Source of the DNA: Duganella margarita
GTDB taxonomy: Bacteria > Pseudomonadota > Gammaproteobacteria > Burkholderiales > Burkholderiaceae_D
Assembly (NCBI RefSeq): GCF_009857535.1
Contig: NZ_WWCS01000010.1
Span: forward strand, 163,016-227,015
Length of the DNA stretch: 64,000 nucleotides
Direction: 5' to 3'
Positions 1-7,999 of this stretch are shown here, one piece after another. A model generated the notes under the pieces. That model made no database searches. It worked only from the letters and a program-made list of their open reading frames with translations, and was not told where the DNA came from. Made by a program: the position numbers and the translations under genes. Position 1 is the stretch's first letter; every line of letters begins with the position of its first letter.

Positions 1-362
1 TCGCCGCGCCAGGCCGCGACAAAACCGGGCCAGCGCCATTCCACCGCCGGCGGCATGGTGAACGCCACGCCCGCGTGGCCGTCGTGAATCACCGTATTAA
101 ACCGCATCAGCGCGGCCTGATAGCCGGCGCCATCCCGCACTTGCGCAGCCAATTGCAGGCCCGCCTTGCGCGCCTCGCCGAGACGGGCGGCAAAGCCGGG
201 ATTCGATGGGTCGTAGGTGCCGGGGTGGTTGTCCAGGGTAATCTGATAAGCGGCGTCGATATCGGCGCTGGCCGCGCGCTGCCACTGTTCCGGCGTCTGC
301 GGCAGGTCGGCAGCCGTGACGGCGCCTGCCGCCAACAGGCAGGCCGCAGCAAGGCGGCGCAT
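1..362 (-). CDS. S41-family peptidase-like exported protein, N-terminal part
   Basis: Only the first ~120 residues are inside the window; the gene runs off the left edge. The reading starts with ATG at 362-360 and opens with a signal peptide (MRRLAAACLLAAGAVTAADL). A helical region follows with 'YQITLDNHPGTYDP' and 'FNTVIHDGHAGVAF', which resembles the N-terminal domain of tail-specific (S41) proteases, where a DGH motif precedes the PDZ or catalytic part. The catalytic Ser/Lys domain is not in view, so peptidase activity is inferred. The start overlaps the stop of the ABC ATPase gene in TGATG, which implies translational coupling. That neighbour is unusual, because a permease is expected there. 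Confidence 0.6.
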   Translation of the reverse strand, partial: MRRLAAACLLAAGAVTAADLPQTPEQWQRAASADIDAAYQITLDNHPGTYDPSNPGFAARLGEARKAGLQLAAQVRDGAGYQAALMRFNTVIHDGHAGVAFTMPPAVEWRWPGFVAAWRG

Positions 363-1108
363 CAGACCAGGCGACCCGCTGCGATCGTAATGGTGCGGCC
401 GCAGCGGGCGGCCATGGCCTGGTCGTGGGTGACCAGCACCAAAGTCGAGCCATGCTGGCGATTCAGCTCGAACATCAGCTGGATCACGGCTTCGCCGGTG
501 GCGGCGTCCAGGCTGCCGGTCGGTTCGTCGGCAAACAGCAGCGGCGGTTCGCTGACGAAAGCGCGTGCCAAGGCCACGCGCTGTTGCTCACCGCCGGACA
601 GGTATTTCGGATAATGTTTCAGGCGACTCGACAGGCCAACCCGCGCCAGCATCGCCTCCGCCTTCTCGCGGGCGCCGGCCACGCCGGACAATTCCAGCGG
701 CAGCATGACGTTTTCCACCGCCGTCAAATGCGCCAGCAGTTGGAAGGACTGGAACACAAAGCCCAGTTTTTCCTTGCGCAAGGCTGCGCGGCCGTCTTCA
801 TCCAGTGCATAAATGTCTACACCATCGAGCACCACGGTGCCGGCGCTGGGAGTGTCCAGCCCAGCCAGCAAACCGAGCAAAGTAGACTTGCCGGAACCGG
901 AAGCGCCAACGATCGCCAGCGTCTCTGCCTTTTGCACTGTAAAATCTACCTCGTGCAGGATCGTCAGTTCGCCAGCGGCGTCGGCGACCCGCTTGGCCAG
1001 GCCGTGGACGGCGATGGCCGGCTGCACGCCAGCCGCCGTCACAGGCGACGACGCCAGGGCCGGGCCTTCCGGCATGAAATGAGTTGACGCTTTAGGGAAA
1101 TCGGGCAT
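362..1108 (-). CDS. ybbA: ABC transporter ATP-binding protein, LolD/YbbA type
   Basis: A 248-aa ATPase that would power a membrane ABC complex of the LolD/MacB/FtsE group. The Walker A motif GASGSGKST, the signature LSGGEQQRVALARA and Walker B LLFADEPTG are intact, followed by the H-loop VTHD. In E. coli ybbA lies divergent to tesA, as here, so the symbol rests on family plus context. Two starts are possible: codon 1 (ATG at 1108), which overlaps the tesA start codon on the other strand, and MPEGPALASS (ATG at 1075). Neither has a clear ribosome-binding site, and homology begins only near PAIAVHGLAKR. No permease follows: the next gene encodes an S41-like exported protein. Confidence 0.8.
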   Translation of the reverse strand: MPDFPKASTHFMPEGPALASSPVTAAGVQPAIAVHGLAKRVADAAGELTILHEVDFTVQKAETLAIVGASGSGKSTLLGLLAGLDTPSAGTVVLDGVDIYALDEDGRAALRKEKLGFVFQSFQLLAHLTAVENVMLPLELSGVAGAREKAEAMLARVGLSSRLKHYPKYLSGGEQQRVALARAFVSEPPLLFADEPTGSLDAATGEAVIQLMFELNRQHGSTLVLVTHDQAMAARCGRTITIAAGRLV

Positions 1109-1745
1109 GCTGAATATGTTTAAACGTTTATCTGGGAAATCACTGGCCGCCCTGCTCCTGCTGTCGGCGGCGGCGAGCGCCTATTCTGCACCAAAAACCG
1201 TGCTTGTGCTCGGTGATAGTTTGTCAGCCGAATACGGCTTGTCGCGCGGCACCGGCTGGGTCGCGCTGGCGGAGCAGAAACTCAAACAGAATAACATCGA
1301 TGCGGTGGTGGTCAACGCCAGTGTCAGCGGCGAGACCACCAGCGGCGGCCGTTCGCGCCTGCCGGCCCTGCTCACCAAGTACAAACCGGACCTGGTGGTG
1401 ATCGAACTGGGCGCCAACGATGGCTTGCGTGGCCTGCCGGTGCCGGCCGCCGAGGCCAATCTGCGCGCCATGAGCGACGCCGCCAGCAAGGCCGACGCCA
1501 AGGTGATGCTGATCGGCATGCGCATGCCGCCCAACTACGGCCGCGACTACGCCGACAAATTCTTCGCCATGTATGGCGCGCTGAGCAAGGATATCAAGGC
1601 GCCGCTGGTGCCGTTCATGCTCGATGGCGTGGCCGACAAGCCGCAGCTATTCCAGGCGGACCGCTTGCATCCGCTGGCGGAGGCCCATCCAACCATCCTG
1701 GCCAATATCTGGCCGACGCTGCAAAAAACCATTAAGGCCAAATGA
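1107..1745 (+). CDS. tesA: Arylesterase / acyl-CoA thioesterase I / lysophospholipase (SGNH hydrolase)
   Basis: A periplasmic SGNH-family esterase that cleaves thioesters and lysophospholipids. An N-terminal signal peptide (about residues 1-27) precedes the GDSL block I motif 'VLGDSLSAEYG' with nucleophile Ser38. 'GANDG' gives the block III Gly/Asn, and 'ADRLHP' supplies Asp185 and His188 of the triad. Length 212 aa fits the family. A purine-rich stretch (AGGGA, 1094-1098) lies 8 nt before the ATG and supports this start. The stop overlaps the mnmH start in ATGA, so the two are probably co-translated. Confidence 0.92.
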   Translation: MLNMFKRLSGKSLAALLLLSAAASAYSAPKTVLVLGDSLSAEYGLSRGTGWVALAEQKLKQNNIDAVVVNASVSGETTSGGRSRLPALLTKYKPDLVVIELGANDGLRGLPVPAAEANLRAMSDAASKADAKVMLIGMRMPPNYGRDYADKFFAMYGALSKDIKAPLVPFMLDGVADKPQLFQADRLHPLAEAHPTILANIWPTLQKTIKAK

Positions 1746-2803
1746 AGTATCCGGAAGTATTAAGCATCGATCAGGTGCTGGACCAGCTCGACACCTTCGA
1801 CGCTATCATCGACGCCCGCAGTCCGGGCGAGTTTGCGCTCGACCACCTTCCGGGCGCCATCAACGCGCCGGTGCTGGACGACGATCAACGCATCCGCGTC
1901 GGCACCATATACAAGCAGGTGGGATCGTTTGAAGCAAAGAAGCTCGGCGCCGCGCTGGTGGCCAGGAACATCGCGCGGCATATTGAAGAATTGTGGATCG
2001 ACCAGCCGCGCGAGTGGCGGCCGCTGGTGTATTGCTGGCGCGGCGGCAACCGCAGCGGCTCGATGGCGCATATCCTGGCCAAGATCGGCTGGCCGGTGGT
2101 GCAGCTGGACGGAGGCTACAAGGCGTTTCGCCAGGAAGTGAATGCGGCACTGGAACAGGCGCCGTCGCTGCGCTTCCAGGTGGTGTGCGGCACCACCGGC
2201 AGCGGCAAGAGCCGCTTGCTCGAAGTTTTGCATGCGCAAGGCGCGCAGGTGCTGGACCTGGAGCAGCTGGCCATGCATCGCGGTTCGGTGCTGGGCCATT
2301 TGCCGAGTCAGCCGCAGCCAAGCCAGAAGGCATTCGAGAACCGCATCTGGCAGGTGCTACGCCGTTTCGATCCGTCGCGGCCGGTGTTTGTAGAGGCGGA
2401 AAGCAAGAAGGTCGGCAATTTGCGGGTGCCAGCGGCCTTGATGGACACCATGCGCGCCGCTGATTGCATCGCGCTGACGTTGTCGCGTTCTAACCGGGTG
2501 CGCCTGCTGATGGAGGATTATCAGCATTTCCTGGCTGACCCGTCGTCGCTCAACGGCCAGCTGGAACATCTGACGCAGTTGCACGGCCGCGAAAAAATCG
2601 CCCGCTGGCAGGCGATGTCGGATGCAGGGCAGATGCCGGAGTTGGTGGAACAACTGCTGGCCGATCACTACGATCCAGCGTATTTGCGCTCCATCGACCG
2701 CAATTTCATCCGCTATGGCCAGGCGCTGCCGCTGGCGCTGGATGACATCAGCGAGGATGCGTTCGCCGCCGCAGCGCGCCAGTTGATCGCTACTTGCGTG
2801 TAG
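1742..2803 (+). CDS. mnmH: tRNA 2-selenouridine/geranyl-2-thiouridine synthase
   Basis: Converts 2-thiouridine at the tRNA wobble position (Lys, Glu, Gln tRNAs) to 2-selenouridine via a geranylated intermediate, using selenophosphate. The N-terminal rhodanese domain carries the catalytic motif 'YCWRGGNRSGSM' with Cys98. A C-terminal P-loop domain follows, with GTTGSGKS at about 150-157. At 353 aa it is full length. It is coupled to tesA by an ATGA overlap. Its 3' end overlaps the convergent exporter gene by 14 bp. No selD is in the window, so the selenium donor must come from elsewhere. Confidence 0.93.
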   Translation: MKYPEVLSIDQVLDQLDTFDAIIDARSPGEFALDHLPGAINAPVLDDDQRIRVGTIYKQVGSFEAKKLGAALVARNIARHIEELWIDQPREWRPLVYCWRGGNRSGSMAHILAKIGWPVVQLDGGYKAFRQEVNAALEQAPSLRFQVVCGTTGSGKSRLLEVLHAQGAQVLDLEQLAMHRGSVLGHLPSQPQPSQKAFENRIWQVLRRFDPSRPVFVEAESKKVGNLRVPAALMDTMRAADCIALTLSRSNRVRLLMEDYQHFLADPSSLNGQLEHLTQLHGREKIARWQAMSDAGQMPELVEQLLADHYDPAYLRSIDRNFIRYGQALPLALDDISEDAFAAAARQLIATCV

Positions 2804-3677
2804 CCCACCAGCAGCATAGTGATCCTGCCGTCACCAGCGCGGCGCCCTGCCAGAAGCTGGCGGTCAGCGCGGTGCGCAGGATGGCCGCGCTGAAGGCGGA
2901 CGACAGTACCGGCGCAGCATACGAGACGGCAGCCAGCAAGGCCAGGTTGCCGTGTGTCAGAGCGCGGTTCCAGCTGGCATAGCCCAGCGCCATCACCGCA
3001 GCCGCCGCACACAGCAGGCCGGCGGCGGTCGCGGAGCTCACGCTGAATGGCAGCAGCGTTGCGCCGCCCAGTGCAAACTTCACCCACAGGACTGCACTGG
3101 TCAACACAAAGAACGGCACGATCGCGTCCGTGCCCTGCGACAGCGGCTTGGCCGCGCAGCAGTACGTGGCCCACAGCAACGCGCCGCCGGCGGCCAGCCC
3201 GTAGCTCACAGGATTGCGCGCCGCGTTGGCAACGATGTGCGCCAGCGACAAGCCCTCGCCGCCACTCAGAATCCACGCCACGCCGAGCAGCGACAGCAGC
3301 AGCCCCGGCGCCAGCCACACGGTCGCGCGCTGGCGGCCGCCGAGCACCATCAACGCCACCGTCAGGCACGGCCACAGATAATTCAGCAGACCGACCTCGA
3401 TCGCCTGCGTGCGGTCCTGCGCGTAGCCGAGCGCCAATGCCAGTGCGACCTCATAGCCGGCAAAAAGCGCGCCGCCGATCAGCAGATAGCGGCGCGGGTA
3501 CTGCCGCAGCGGCGTCCAGCCGCGCAACGCCACCAGCATCACCGAGGCCAGCGTATAAATCATCGCCGCGCCGGCCACCGCGCCCGCCGTTTCGCTAAAC
3601 AAGCGTATCAGCGAGGGCGCCGTGCTCCACAAGCCGATCGCCGCCAGGCCAAGCAAAGTCCCTTTTGTCTGCGTCAT
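2790..3677 (-). CDS. yddG: Aromatic amino acid exporter, DMT superfamily (YddG-like)
   Basis: An inner-membrane carrier of the EamA/drug-metabolite transporter superfamily with about ten hydrophobic segments in 295 aa. The N-terminus 'KGTLLGLAAIGLWSTAPSLI' and the internal 'QAIEVGLLNYLWPCLTV' align well from memory with E. coli YddG, an exporter of aromatic amino acids and other metabolites. The C-terminal 'SFWQGAALVTAGSLCCWWAT' is also typical. The substrate is inferred from that similarity. Transcribed alone, with ppiD ending just upstream behind a hairpin. Confidence 0.82.
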   Translation of the reverse strand: MTQTKGTLLGLAAIGLWSTAPSLIRLFSETAGAVAGAAMIYTLASVMLVALRGWTPLRQYPRRYLLIGGALFAGYEVALALALGYAQDRTQAIEVGLLNYLWPCLTVALMVLGGRQRATVWLAPGLLLSLLGVAWILSGGEGLSLAHIVANAARNPVSYGLAAGGALLWATYCCAAKPLSQGTDAIVPFFVLTSAVLWVKFALGGATLLPFSVSSATAAGLLCAAAAVMALGYASWNRALTHGNLALLAAVSYAAPVLSSAFSAAILRTALTASFWQGAALVTAGSLCCWWATRK

Positions 3678-3684
3678 ATGTAGA

Positions 3685-3707
3685 AAGGGCCGCTAGTCGC
3701 GGCCCTT
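3685..3707 (-). terminator. Rho-independent terminator after ppiD
   Basis: Inverted repeat with 9-bp arms (AAGGGCCGC / GCGGCCCTT) and a 5-nt loop, 7 nt past the ppiD stop. Read on the minus strand, the last arm runs into a short T stretch (CCCTTTCTA). The U-tract is weak, so termination may be partial. Confidence 0.65.
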
Positions 3708-3713
3708 GCTGGA

Positions 3714-5624
3714 TTACTTCACTTCAGTCACGGTGGTCTTCGTGATCGGCTTCAGGATCTTCACCTTGGCCTTTTGCTTCAGGAACTCGATGTACTGTGC
3801 CATCTCCTGTTGCGCAATCACGTTGCCGATCTGTTCGGCTTGGGATTTGCGCTCGGCCTCGTCCTGCGCCGCAGGCTGCTGCACTTTGTCGATGCGGTAC
3901 AGGCCATAACCCATGCCTGGCAGGTCCACGCCCACGTAGGCTGGCAGCTTGCTGGTATCCGCTTTCATGATCGCTTGCATGGCCAGACCGTTGATGCCTT
4001 CAGGCTTCTGGCGCGACACCAGCTTGGCAGCGCCGAAACCGGTCGCATCGCCCGACTTCTTGAAGGCGGCCAGTTTCTCTTCGCCGGCTTTGAACGCCAG
4101 TTTGGCGGCTTCTTCCATGGTCACGCGCTGACGAATCTGCGCATCGACTTCCGCCAGCGGACGCTTGCTGGCCGGTTTGAATTCGACGATACGGCCCGAG
4201 ACCAGGGTATTCGGCGCGGTTTCGACCGCTTCGGTATTGCGCTTGCTGCTGATCGAATCGTTGGAGAACAGCGCGGTCAGGAACTTGGCGTTGTTGAACG
4301 CGCCAGCGCCAGGAGCCGGCGATGGATTGCGCGACACATTGCTGGCGGTCTCGATCTTCAGGCCCAGCTTGTCAGCTACCGGCTTCAGGCTGTCAGACTG
4401 TTCGTAGACGGTGTTGGTGAAGGCTTCGGCCATTTCCGAATACTTCTTGGCGGCTTTCTGCTTCTTCAGCAGGTCCGTCACGTCGGCTTTCACCACCTCC
4501 AGCGGCTTGACCACGGCTGGCTTGAGCTCGGTCACGGTCAGCACGTGGAATCCGAAGTCCGACTGCACCGGATCGCTGATTTCGCCCAGCTTCAGCTTGC
4601 CGATAGCGTTTTCGACCGGCGCGACCAGCACGCCTTTTTCGATCACGCCCAGATCGCCGCCCTGCTCTGCCGAGCCCGGATCTTCCGACTTGGCCTTGGC
4701 CACCTTGGCAAAATCGCCTGGGGTCTTGCGCAGTTCGGCCACAATGGCTTCGGCCTTGGCCTTGGCGGCGGCGGTGTCGGCAGCGCTGGCGCCCTTTTTC
4801 AGGGTGATCAGGATGTGGCTGGCGCGGCGGGTTTCCGGCGTGGTGAACTGGGCCACATTCTTGGTGTAGTAGTCCGATACTTCGGCATCGGTCACGCTGA
4901 CTTGCGCGGCGACGGCATCGTTGTTCAGGACCACGTATTCGATCTTGGCTTGCTCCGGCACTTCGAAGAACTTGCTGTTCTTGTCGTAGAAGGCCTTGAC
5001 CATTTCATCGGTCACTTTGACCTGTGGCACGAAATCAGCCACCGGCAGCAGCAGTTCCTGCACTTCGCGCTCCTGGGCGGCGATGTCGGACAGGGTCTTG
5101 GCCACGGTGCGTGGGGCAAAGCCAGTGCCTTCGACCGCGACCGCCAGCTGTTGCAGCGCCAGTTCCTGACGCATGCGGGCATCGTTCTGCTCCGGACGCA
5201 GGCCTTGTGCGGCCAGGATGGCGATGTAGCGCTCTTTGTCGAAGCTGGCTGGGCCGCCGAACATGTCCATGATGGCTTTTTGCAGCTGGGCGTCGCCAAT
5301 GCTCAGATGGCTATCGCCCACTTCAGCAGCGATGGCGCGTTGCGCGATCAGCTGGTCCAGTACGTTTTGCTTGAACTCGGGCGTGTCGAACATTTTCTGG
5401 TCGAACTGTGCGCCCATACGCTGGCGGTAGTTGTCCAACTGGTTGCGCACGGCGTTGTCGAACTCTTGCTGCGTCAGCGGCTTACCATCGATTTTGGCGA
5501 TGGTGCTGGCGTCATCGCCAAAGCTCTTGTAGCTGCCGATGCCGACAAACGCAAACGATGGCACGATGATGATGGCCAGGAAGATCTGCATCAAACGCTG
5601 GTGGGTACGAATAAATTCAAACAT
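3714..5624 (-). CDS. ppiD: Periplasmic folding chaperone / peptidyl-prolyl isomerase PpiD
   Basis: An inner-membrane-anchored periplasmic chaperone that helps newly exported proteins leave the Sec translocon. The start 'MFEFIRTHQRLMQIFL' and one N-terminal transmembrane segment (about 11-33) are characteristic. A SurA-like N domain (about 35-260) follows. The parvulin/PpiC domain lies around residues 265-365 ('ASHILITLKKGAS' to 'FGFHVLTVTEL'), with a C-terminal helical region after it. Length 636 aa is normal. The position beyond hupB and the tRNA array is standard for betaproteobacteria. A promoter-like sequence lies 134 bp upstream, and a terminator-like hairpin lies within the predicted leader. 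Confidence 0.93.
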   Translation of the reverse strand: MFEFIRTHQRLMQIFLAIIIVPSFAFVGIGSYKSFGDDASTIAKIDGKPLTQQEFDNAVRNQLDNYRQRMGAQFDQKMFDTPEFKQNVLDQLIAQRAIAAEVGDSHLSIGDAQLQKAIMDMFGGPASFDKERYIAILAAQGLRPEQNDARMRQELALQQLAVAVEGTGFAPRTVAKTLSDIAAQEREVQELLLPVADFVPQVKVTDEMVKAFYDKNSKFFEVPEQAKIEYVVLNNDAVAAQVSVTDAEVSDYYTKNVAQFTTPETRRASHILITLKKGASAADTAAAKAKAEAIVAELRKTPGDFAKVAKAKSEDPGSAEQGGDLGVIEKGVLVAPVENAIGKLKLGEISDPVQSDFGFHVLTVTELKPAVVKPLEVVKADVTDLLKKQKAAKKYSEMAEAFTNTVYEQSDSLKPVADKLGLKIETASNVSRNPSPAPGAGAFNNAKFLTALFSNDSISSKRNTEAVETAPNTLVSGRIVEFKPASKRPLAEVDAQIRQRVTMEEAAKLAFKAGEEKLAAFKKSGDATGFGAAKLVSRQKPEGINGLAMQAIMKADTSKLPAYVGVDLPGMGYGLYRIDKVQQPAAQDEAERKSQAEQIGNVIAQQEMAQYIEFLKQKAKVKILKPITKTTVTEVK

Positions 5625-5665
5625 GGTCTGCCAATTCGGATGGTGATTACTTGCACATACAAAAA

Positions 5666-5685
5666 TGGCGAACTCGCGTTCGCCA
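5666..5685 (-). promoter_or_regulatory. Terminator-like hairpin in the ppiD leader
   Basis: Perfect 8-bp inverted repeat TGGCGAAC / GTTCGCCA with a TCGC loop. On the minus strand it is followed at once by TTTTTG, the layout of an intrinsic terminator. It lies about 40 nt before the ppiD ATG and downstream of the predicted ppiD promoter. It could be an attenuator, or a terminator for upstream transcription. On the plus strand it is also followed by a T-rich stretch. Confidence 0.5.
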
Positions 5686-5757
5686 ATTCTCTTTTTAATT
5701 CAATGACTTGCACTGCACAGTGAAGCCGGAGTATGCCGAAAAATTCAGTATCGCACG

Positions 5758-5786
5758 ATTCTACAGAAGCACCGTAGGCTTAGCAA
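5758..5786 (-). promoter_or_regulatory. Predicted sigma-70 promoter of ppiD
   Basis: Minus-strand -35 TTGCTA (5786-5781) and -10 TAGAAT (5763-5758) are separated by exactly 17 bp. The predicted transcript starts near 5750 and has a leader of about 125 nt that contains the 5666-5685 hairpin. Confidence 0.5.
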
Positions 5787-5874
5787 GCATTCGCTTGCCA
5801 CTTTGACAGCGCACGATTGCCTGGAGCATTTCGTTTTCGGAGATAAAAAGCGACATATGCCGGGCGCGCCGCGT

Positions 5875-6993
5875 TTAATCATATTCCACGTTGCCGGGAC
5901 GATGGCGTGGTGTTGTATGCGTCACGCTCCCGCAAGCTCGACATTTTTCGTCCTGTTTCACGGAGGTTCTCTTCTCGGCCAGCGTGGTGTGCATACTACG
6001 TCTTACTGTAAGCCCTTCACTATTGGCCTGGGCCAATCTTGCACCGAAAGTGTGAATCTCGTCTACGGAGTCAGACAGGTCTTCAAGCATTCTGATGAAC
6101 GCGTCGATCGCGGCTGCGCCACGTTGAATCGTGTCATTTGCGGCATCAATTTCCTCCTCTGCCTCAGTGAGGCGACCGATTAACGTCCTGATACGGTCCG
6201 CCGCCTCGGCACCCCCACTGAGCAAAGCGCACACCGTCAGCATGCTGACTTCCAGCATCAAATAGGCGCCGCCCTTACCTGCAACGTAAGCATAGAAATT
6301 AGGAGGAATTGCTTCCATCATCAGTCCGACGTAGGCGAGATAGCTTAAAACATTACCGTCGTCAGCGACAATTGCCAGCACCAAATCGAAATTCGGATCG
6401 CTGAGGATGGATTCTGCCAAGGCAGAATCTATATTCATCAATACGGCGTCGAGGAATTTGCGTAGCGGCTGGGGTTTGCCATCCGAGATCAGGTTCTGGA
6501 GATTTAGAATCGCATCGCGATGTTGATAGAGTTCTCTCGCCTGATCCTCGCCTGCAATGACAGTGGGCCCCGCGCTCTGGAGCACATCCCCCGCATCTTC
6601 GCGCCCGGACGCCGTTTCGGGAATTGATCGTTGCCACCAGGCCCAGTCGTCAGGAGTGTCATTTTCGCCCTGCCCCGGCGTGCCAGACGTCTGTTCCGAT
6701 GCAGTAGCGCGTTGAGAGCCCGCAGCAACGCGCATCTTGCGGCCGAGGTCGGCCCACAGTTCGACGTTGAACAGCTCAACTTGGCCATCTAGCCAACCTG
6801 CACCACCAGCATTCCAGCCCTCGCGTGCGCTCGTGGCGTATGCCGCAGCCGGACTGGCATCCCACTGGCCTCGAAACTCGGTCATTTGGTCGGTCAGATT
6901 CAAGTAGGCGGCATGCAAACGCAGTTCTATGCGTTCACGCTTCTCGACAATATCGAGCTCAGTTATTCCGGTTTCATACGGGTATCCGCTCAT
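5875..6993 (-). CDS. Hypothetical protein of lower GC; possible polymorphic-toxin-like N-terminal region
   Basis: A 372-aa product I do not recognise as a named family. The start MSGYPYETGI (ATG 6993) is preferred over MPHAGKA (7014) because AGGAAAAG sits just before it. The N-terminal half is soluble and Trp/Ala-rich ('EFRGQWDASPAAAYATSA'). Residues ~230-290 carry a hydrophobic, Gly/Ala-rich stretch ('GKGGAYLMLEVSMLTVCALL') followed by a predicted coiled coil rich in Glu, Ile and Ala. The tail has 'EKCRACG'. A Gly-rich hydrophobic segment followed by a coiled coil recalls N-terminal regions of type VI or Rhs-associated effectors, but that is only an analogy. Base composition looks clearly more AT-rich than neighbours, and the gene lies on the 3' side of a tRNA-Asp, both suggesting acquisition. 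No toxin domain or immunity gene is visible. Confidence 0.6.
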   Translation of the reverse strand: MSGYPYETGITELDIVEKRERIELRLHAAYLNLTDQMTEFRGQWDASPAAAYATSAREGWNAGGAGWLDGQVELFNVELWADLGRKMRVAAGSQRATASEQTSGTPGQGENDTPDDWAWWQRSIPETASGREDAGDVLQSAGPTVIAGEDQARELYQHRDAILNLQNLISDGKPQPLRKFLDAVLMNIDSALAESILSDPNFDLVLAIVADDGNVLSYLAYVGLMMEAIPPNFYAYVAGKGGAYLMLEVSMLTVCALLSGGAEAADRIRTLIGRLTEAEEEIDAANDTIQRGAAAIDAFIRMLEDLSDSVDEIHTFGARLAQANSEGLTVRRSMHTTLAEKRTSVKQDEKCRACGSVTHTTPRHRPGNVEYD

Positions 6994-7126
6994 GGCTTTT
7001 CCTGCGTGAGGCATTGTAGAGTTTGCGATAATGCAACACTATAATTCACTCACCCGTTGAAATGGCGCACGGTTCGTTTAATTCGGCAGGAGTAATAGAT
7101 TACTTTTCAGACGCGGAAAAAGAAAA

Positions 7127-7156
7127 ACCCCGCAGCTTAAATATAAGCTGCGGGGT
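7127..7156 (-). terminator. Terminator of the tRNA Val-Asp-Asp operon
   Basis: Perfect 13-bp inverted repeat ACCCCGCAGCTTA / TAAGCTGCGGGGT with a 4-nt loop. On the minus strand it is followed by TTTTTCTTTTTCC. It starts 10 nt beyond the 3' end of the last tRNA-Asp. Confidence 0.93.
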
Positions 7157-7165
7157 ATCTTGATC

Positions 7166-7242
7166 TGGCGGAGCGGACGGGACTCGAACCCGCGACCCCC
7201 GGCGTGACAGGCCGGTATTCTAACCAACTGAACTACCGCTCC
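7166..7242 (-). tRNA. tRNA-Asp (GTC), copy 2
   Basis: A 77-nt cloverleaf read on the minus strand. The acceptor stem GGAGCGG pairs with CCGCTCC, anticodon GTC sits in loop CTGTCAC, the T-loop is TTCGAGT, and CCA is encoded. It is identical in sequence to the copy at 7273-7349. It is the last gene of a three-tRNA operon. Confidence 0.97.
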
Positions 7243-7272
7243 TAAACGGTATTACTAATGTCTGTATTTTGT

Positions 7273-7349
7273 TGGCGGAGCGGACGGGACTCGAACCCGC
7301 GACCCCCGGCGTGACAGGCCGGTATTCTAACCAACTGAACTACCGCTCC
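7273..7349 (-). tRNA. tRNA-Asp (GTC), copy 1
   Basis: A 77-nt tRNA with encoded CCA, identical over its full length to the downstream copy and separated from it by 30 nt. Tandem tRNA-Asp copies after tRNA-Val are common in betaproteobacteria. Confidence 0.97.
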
Positions 7350-7419
7350 AGCAAAATACAAGGTGCTACATTTTACACTAACATTTACTACCTGGCAAAT
7401 GTGATTGATAATCAATCTT

Positions 7420-7495
7420 TGGTGGGCGGTGAGAGGCTCGAACTCCCGACCTAAGCCTTGTAAGGGCTCCGCTCTACCAACTGAGCTAACCGCCC
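7420..7495 (-). tRNA. tRNA-Val (TAC)
   Basis: A 76-nt cloverleaf on the minus strand with acceptor GGGCGGT / ACCGCCC, anticodon loop CTTACAA giving anticodon TAC, T-loop TTCGAGC and encoded CCA. First tRNA of the Val-Asp-Asp operon, directly downstream of hupB. Confidence 0.96.
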
Positions 7496-7544
7496 ATTTA
7501 CCGCAGTGAACAGCTGTTTAACTACTGCTGCTCACTGAAGTCCG

Positions 7545-7817
7545 TTAGTTTACAGCATCTTTCAAAGCTTTACCAGCTTTAAATTTAGGAACTTTAGCTG
7601 CTTCAATGGTGATCTCTTCTTTGGTGCGTGGGTTGCGGCCGGTACGGGCTGCGCGCTCGCTTACCGAGAAGGTACCAAAGCCAACCAGGGTCACGCTGTC
7701 GTTCTTTTGCAGGGTGGTGGTCACGCCGTCGATCACTGCATCCAGTGCGCGAGCAGCAGCCGCTTTGGAAATATCAGCGGTAGTGGCAATATGGTCGATC
7801 AATTCAGTCTTATTCAA
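7545..7817 (-). CDS. hupB: DNA-binding protein HU-beta
   Basis: A 90-aa nucleoid protein that bends DNA as a dimer. 'MNKTELIDHIATTADISKAA' is the standard HU N-terminus. The signature 'VGFGTFSVSERAARTGRNPR' holds the DNA-intercalating arm residues, including the conserved proline in RNPRT. The place downstream of lon is the usual one in proteobacteria. A strong terminator separates it from lon, so it probably has its own promoter. Confidence 0.97.
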   Translation of the reverse strand: MNKTELIDHIATTADISKAAAARALDAVIDGVTTTLQKNDSVTLVGFGTFSVSERAARTGRNPRTKEEITIEAAKVPKFKAGKALKDAVN

Positions 7818-7949
7818 AGCAATTCCCCGTCACAAAGGTTATATCTGTTCCCGCTTAAAATACGGCAACGCAAAAAACTCAGGCCGTATTAAACAAGCCA
7901 GCCCACTCTCGTGTCAAGGCTACACAATAGAAAAATAAGTAAAAATAAA

Positions 7950-7978
7950 AAAACAGGCGCTATATAAGCGCCTGTTTT
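7950..7978 (-). terminator. Terminator of lon
   Basis: 12-bp inverted repeat (AAAACAGGCGCT / AGCGCCTGTTTT) with a 5-nt loop, 21 bp past the lon stop. On the minus strand the second arm continues into a T-rich run (TTTTTTTATTTTT). Confidence 0.92.
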
Positions 7979-7999
7979 ATCGGTATTACAGCTAAAGCG

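Noticed and set aside
7166..7349. Direct repeat of 77 bp as an integration or phage attachment duplication
   Set aside because: It is simply two complete, identical tRNA-Asp genes in a normal tRNA operon, each with CCA. No third copy of the tRNA 3' end is visible at 5625-5875, so no attR could be supported.
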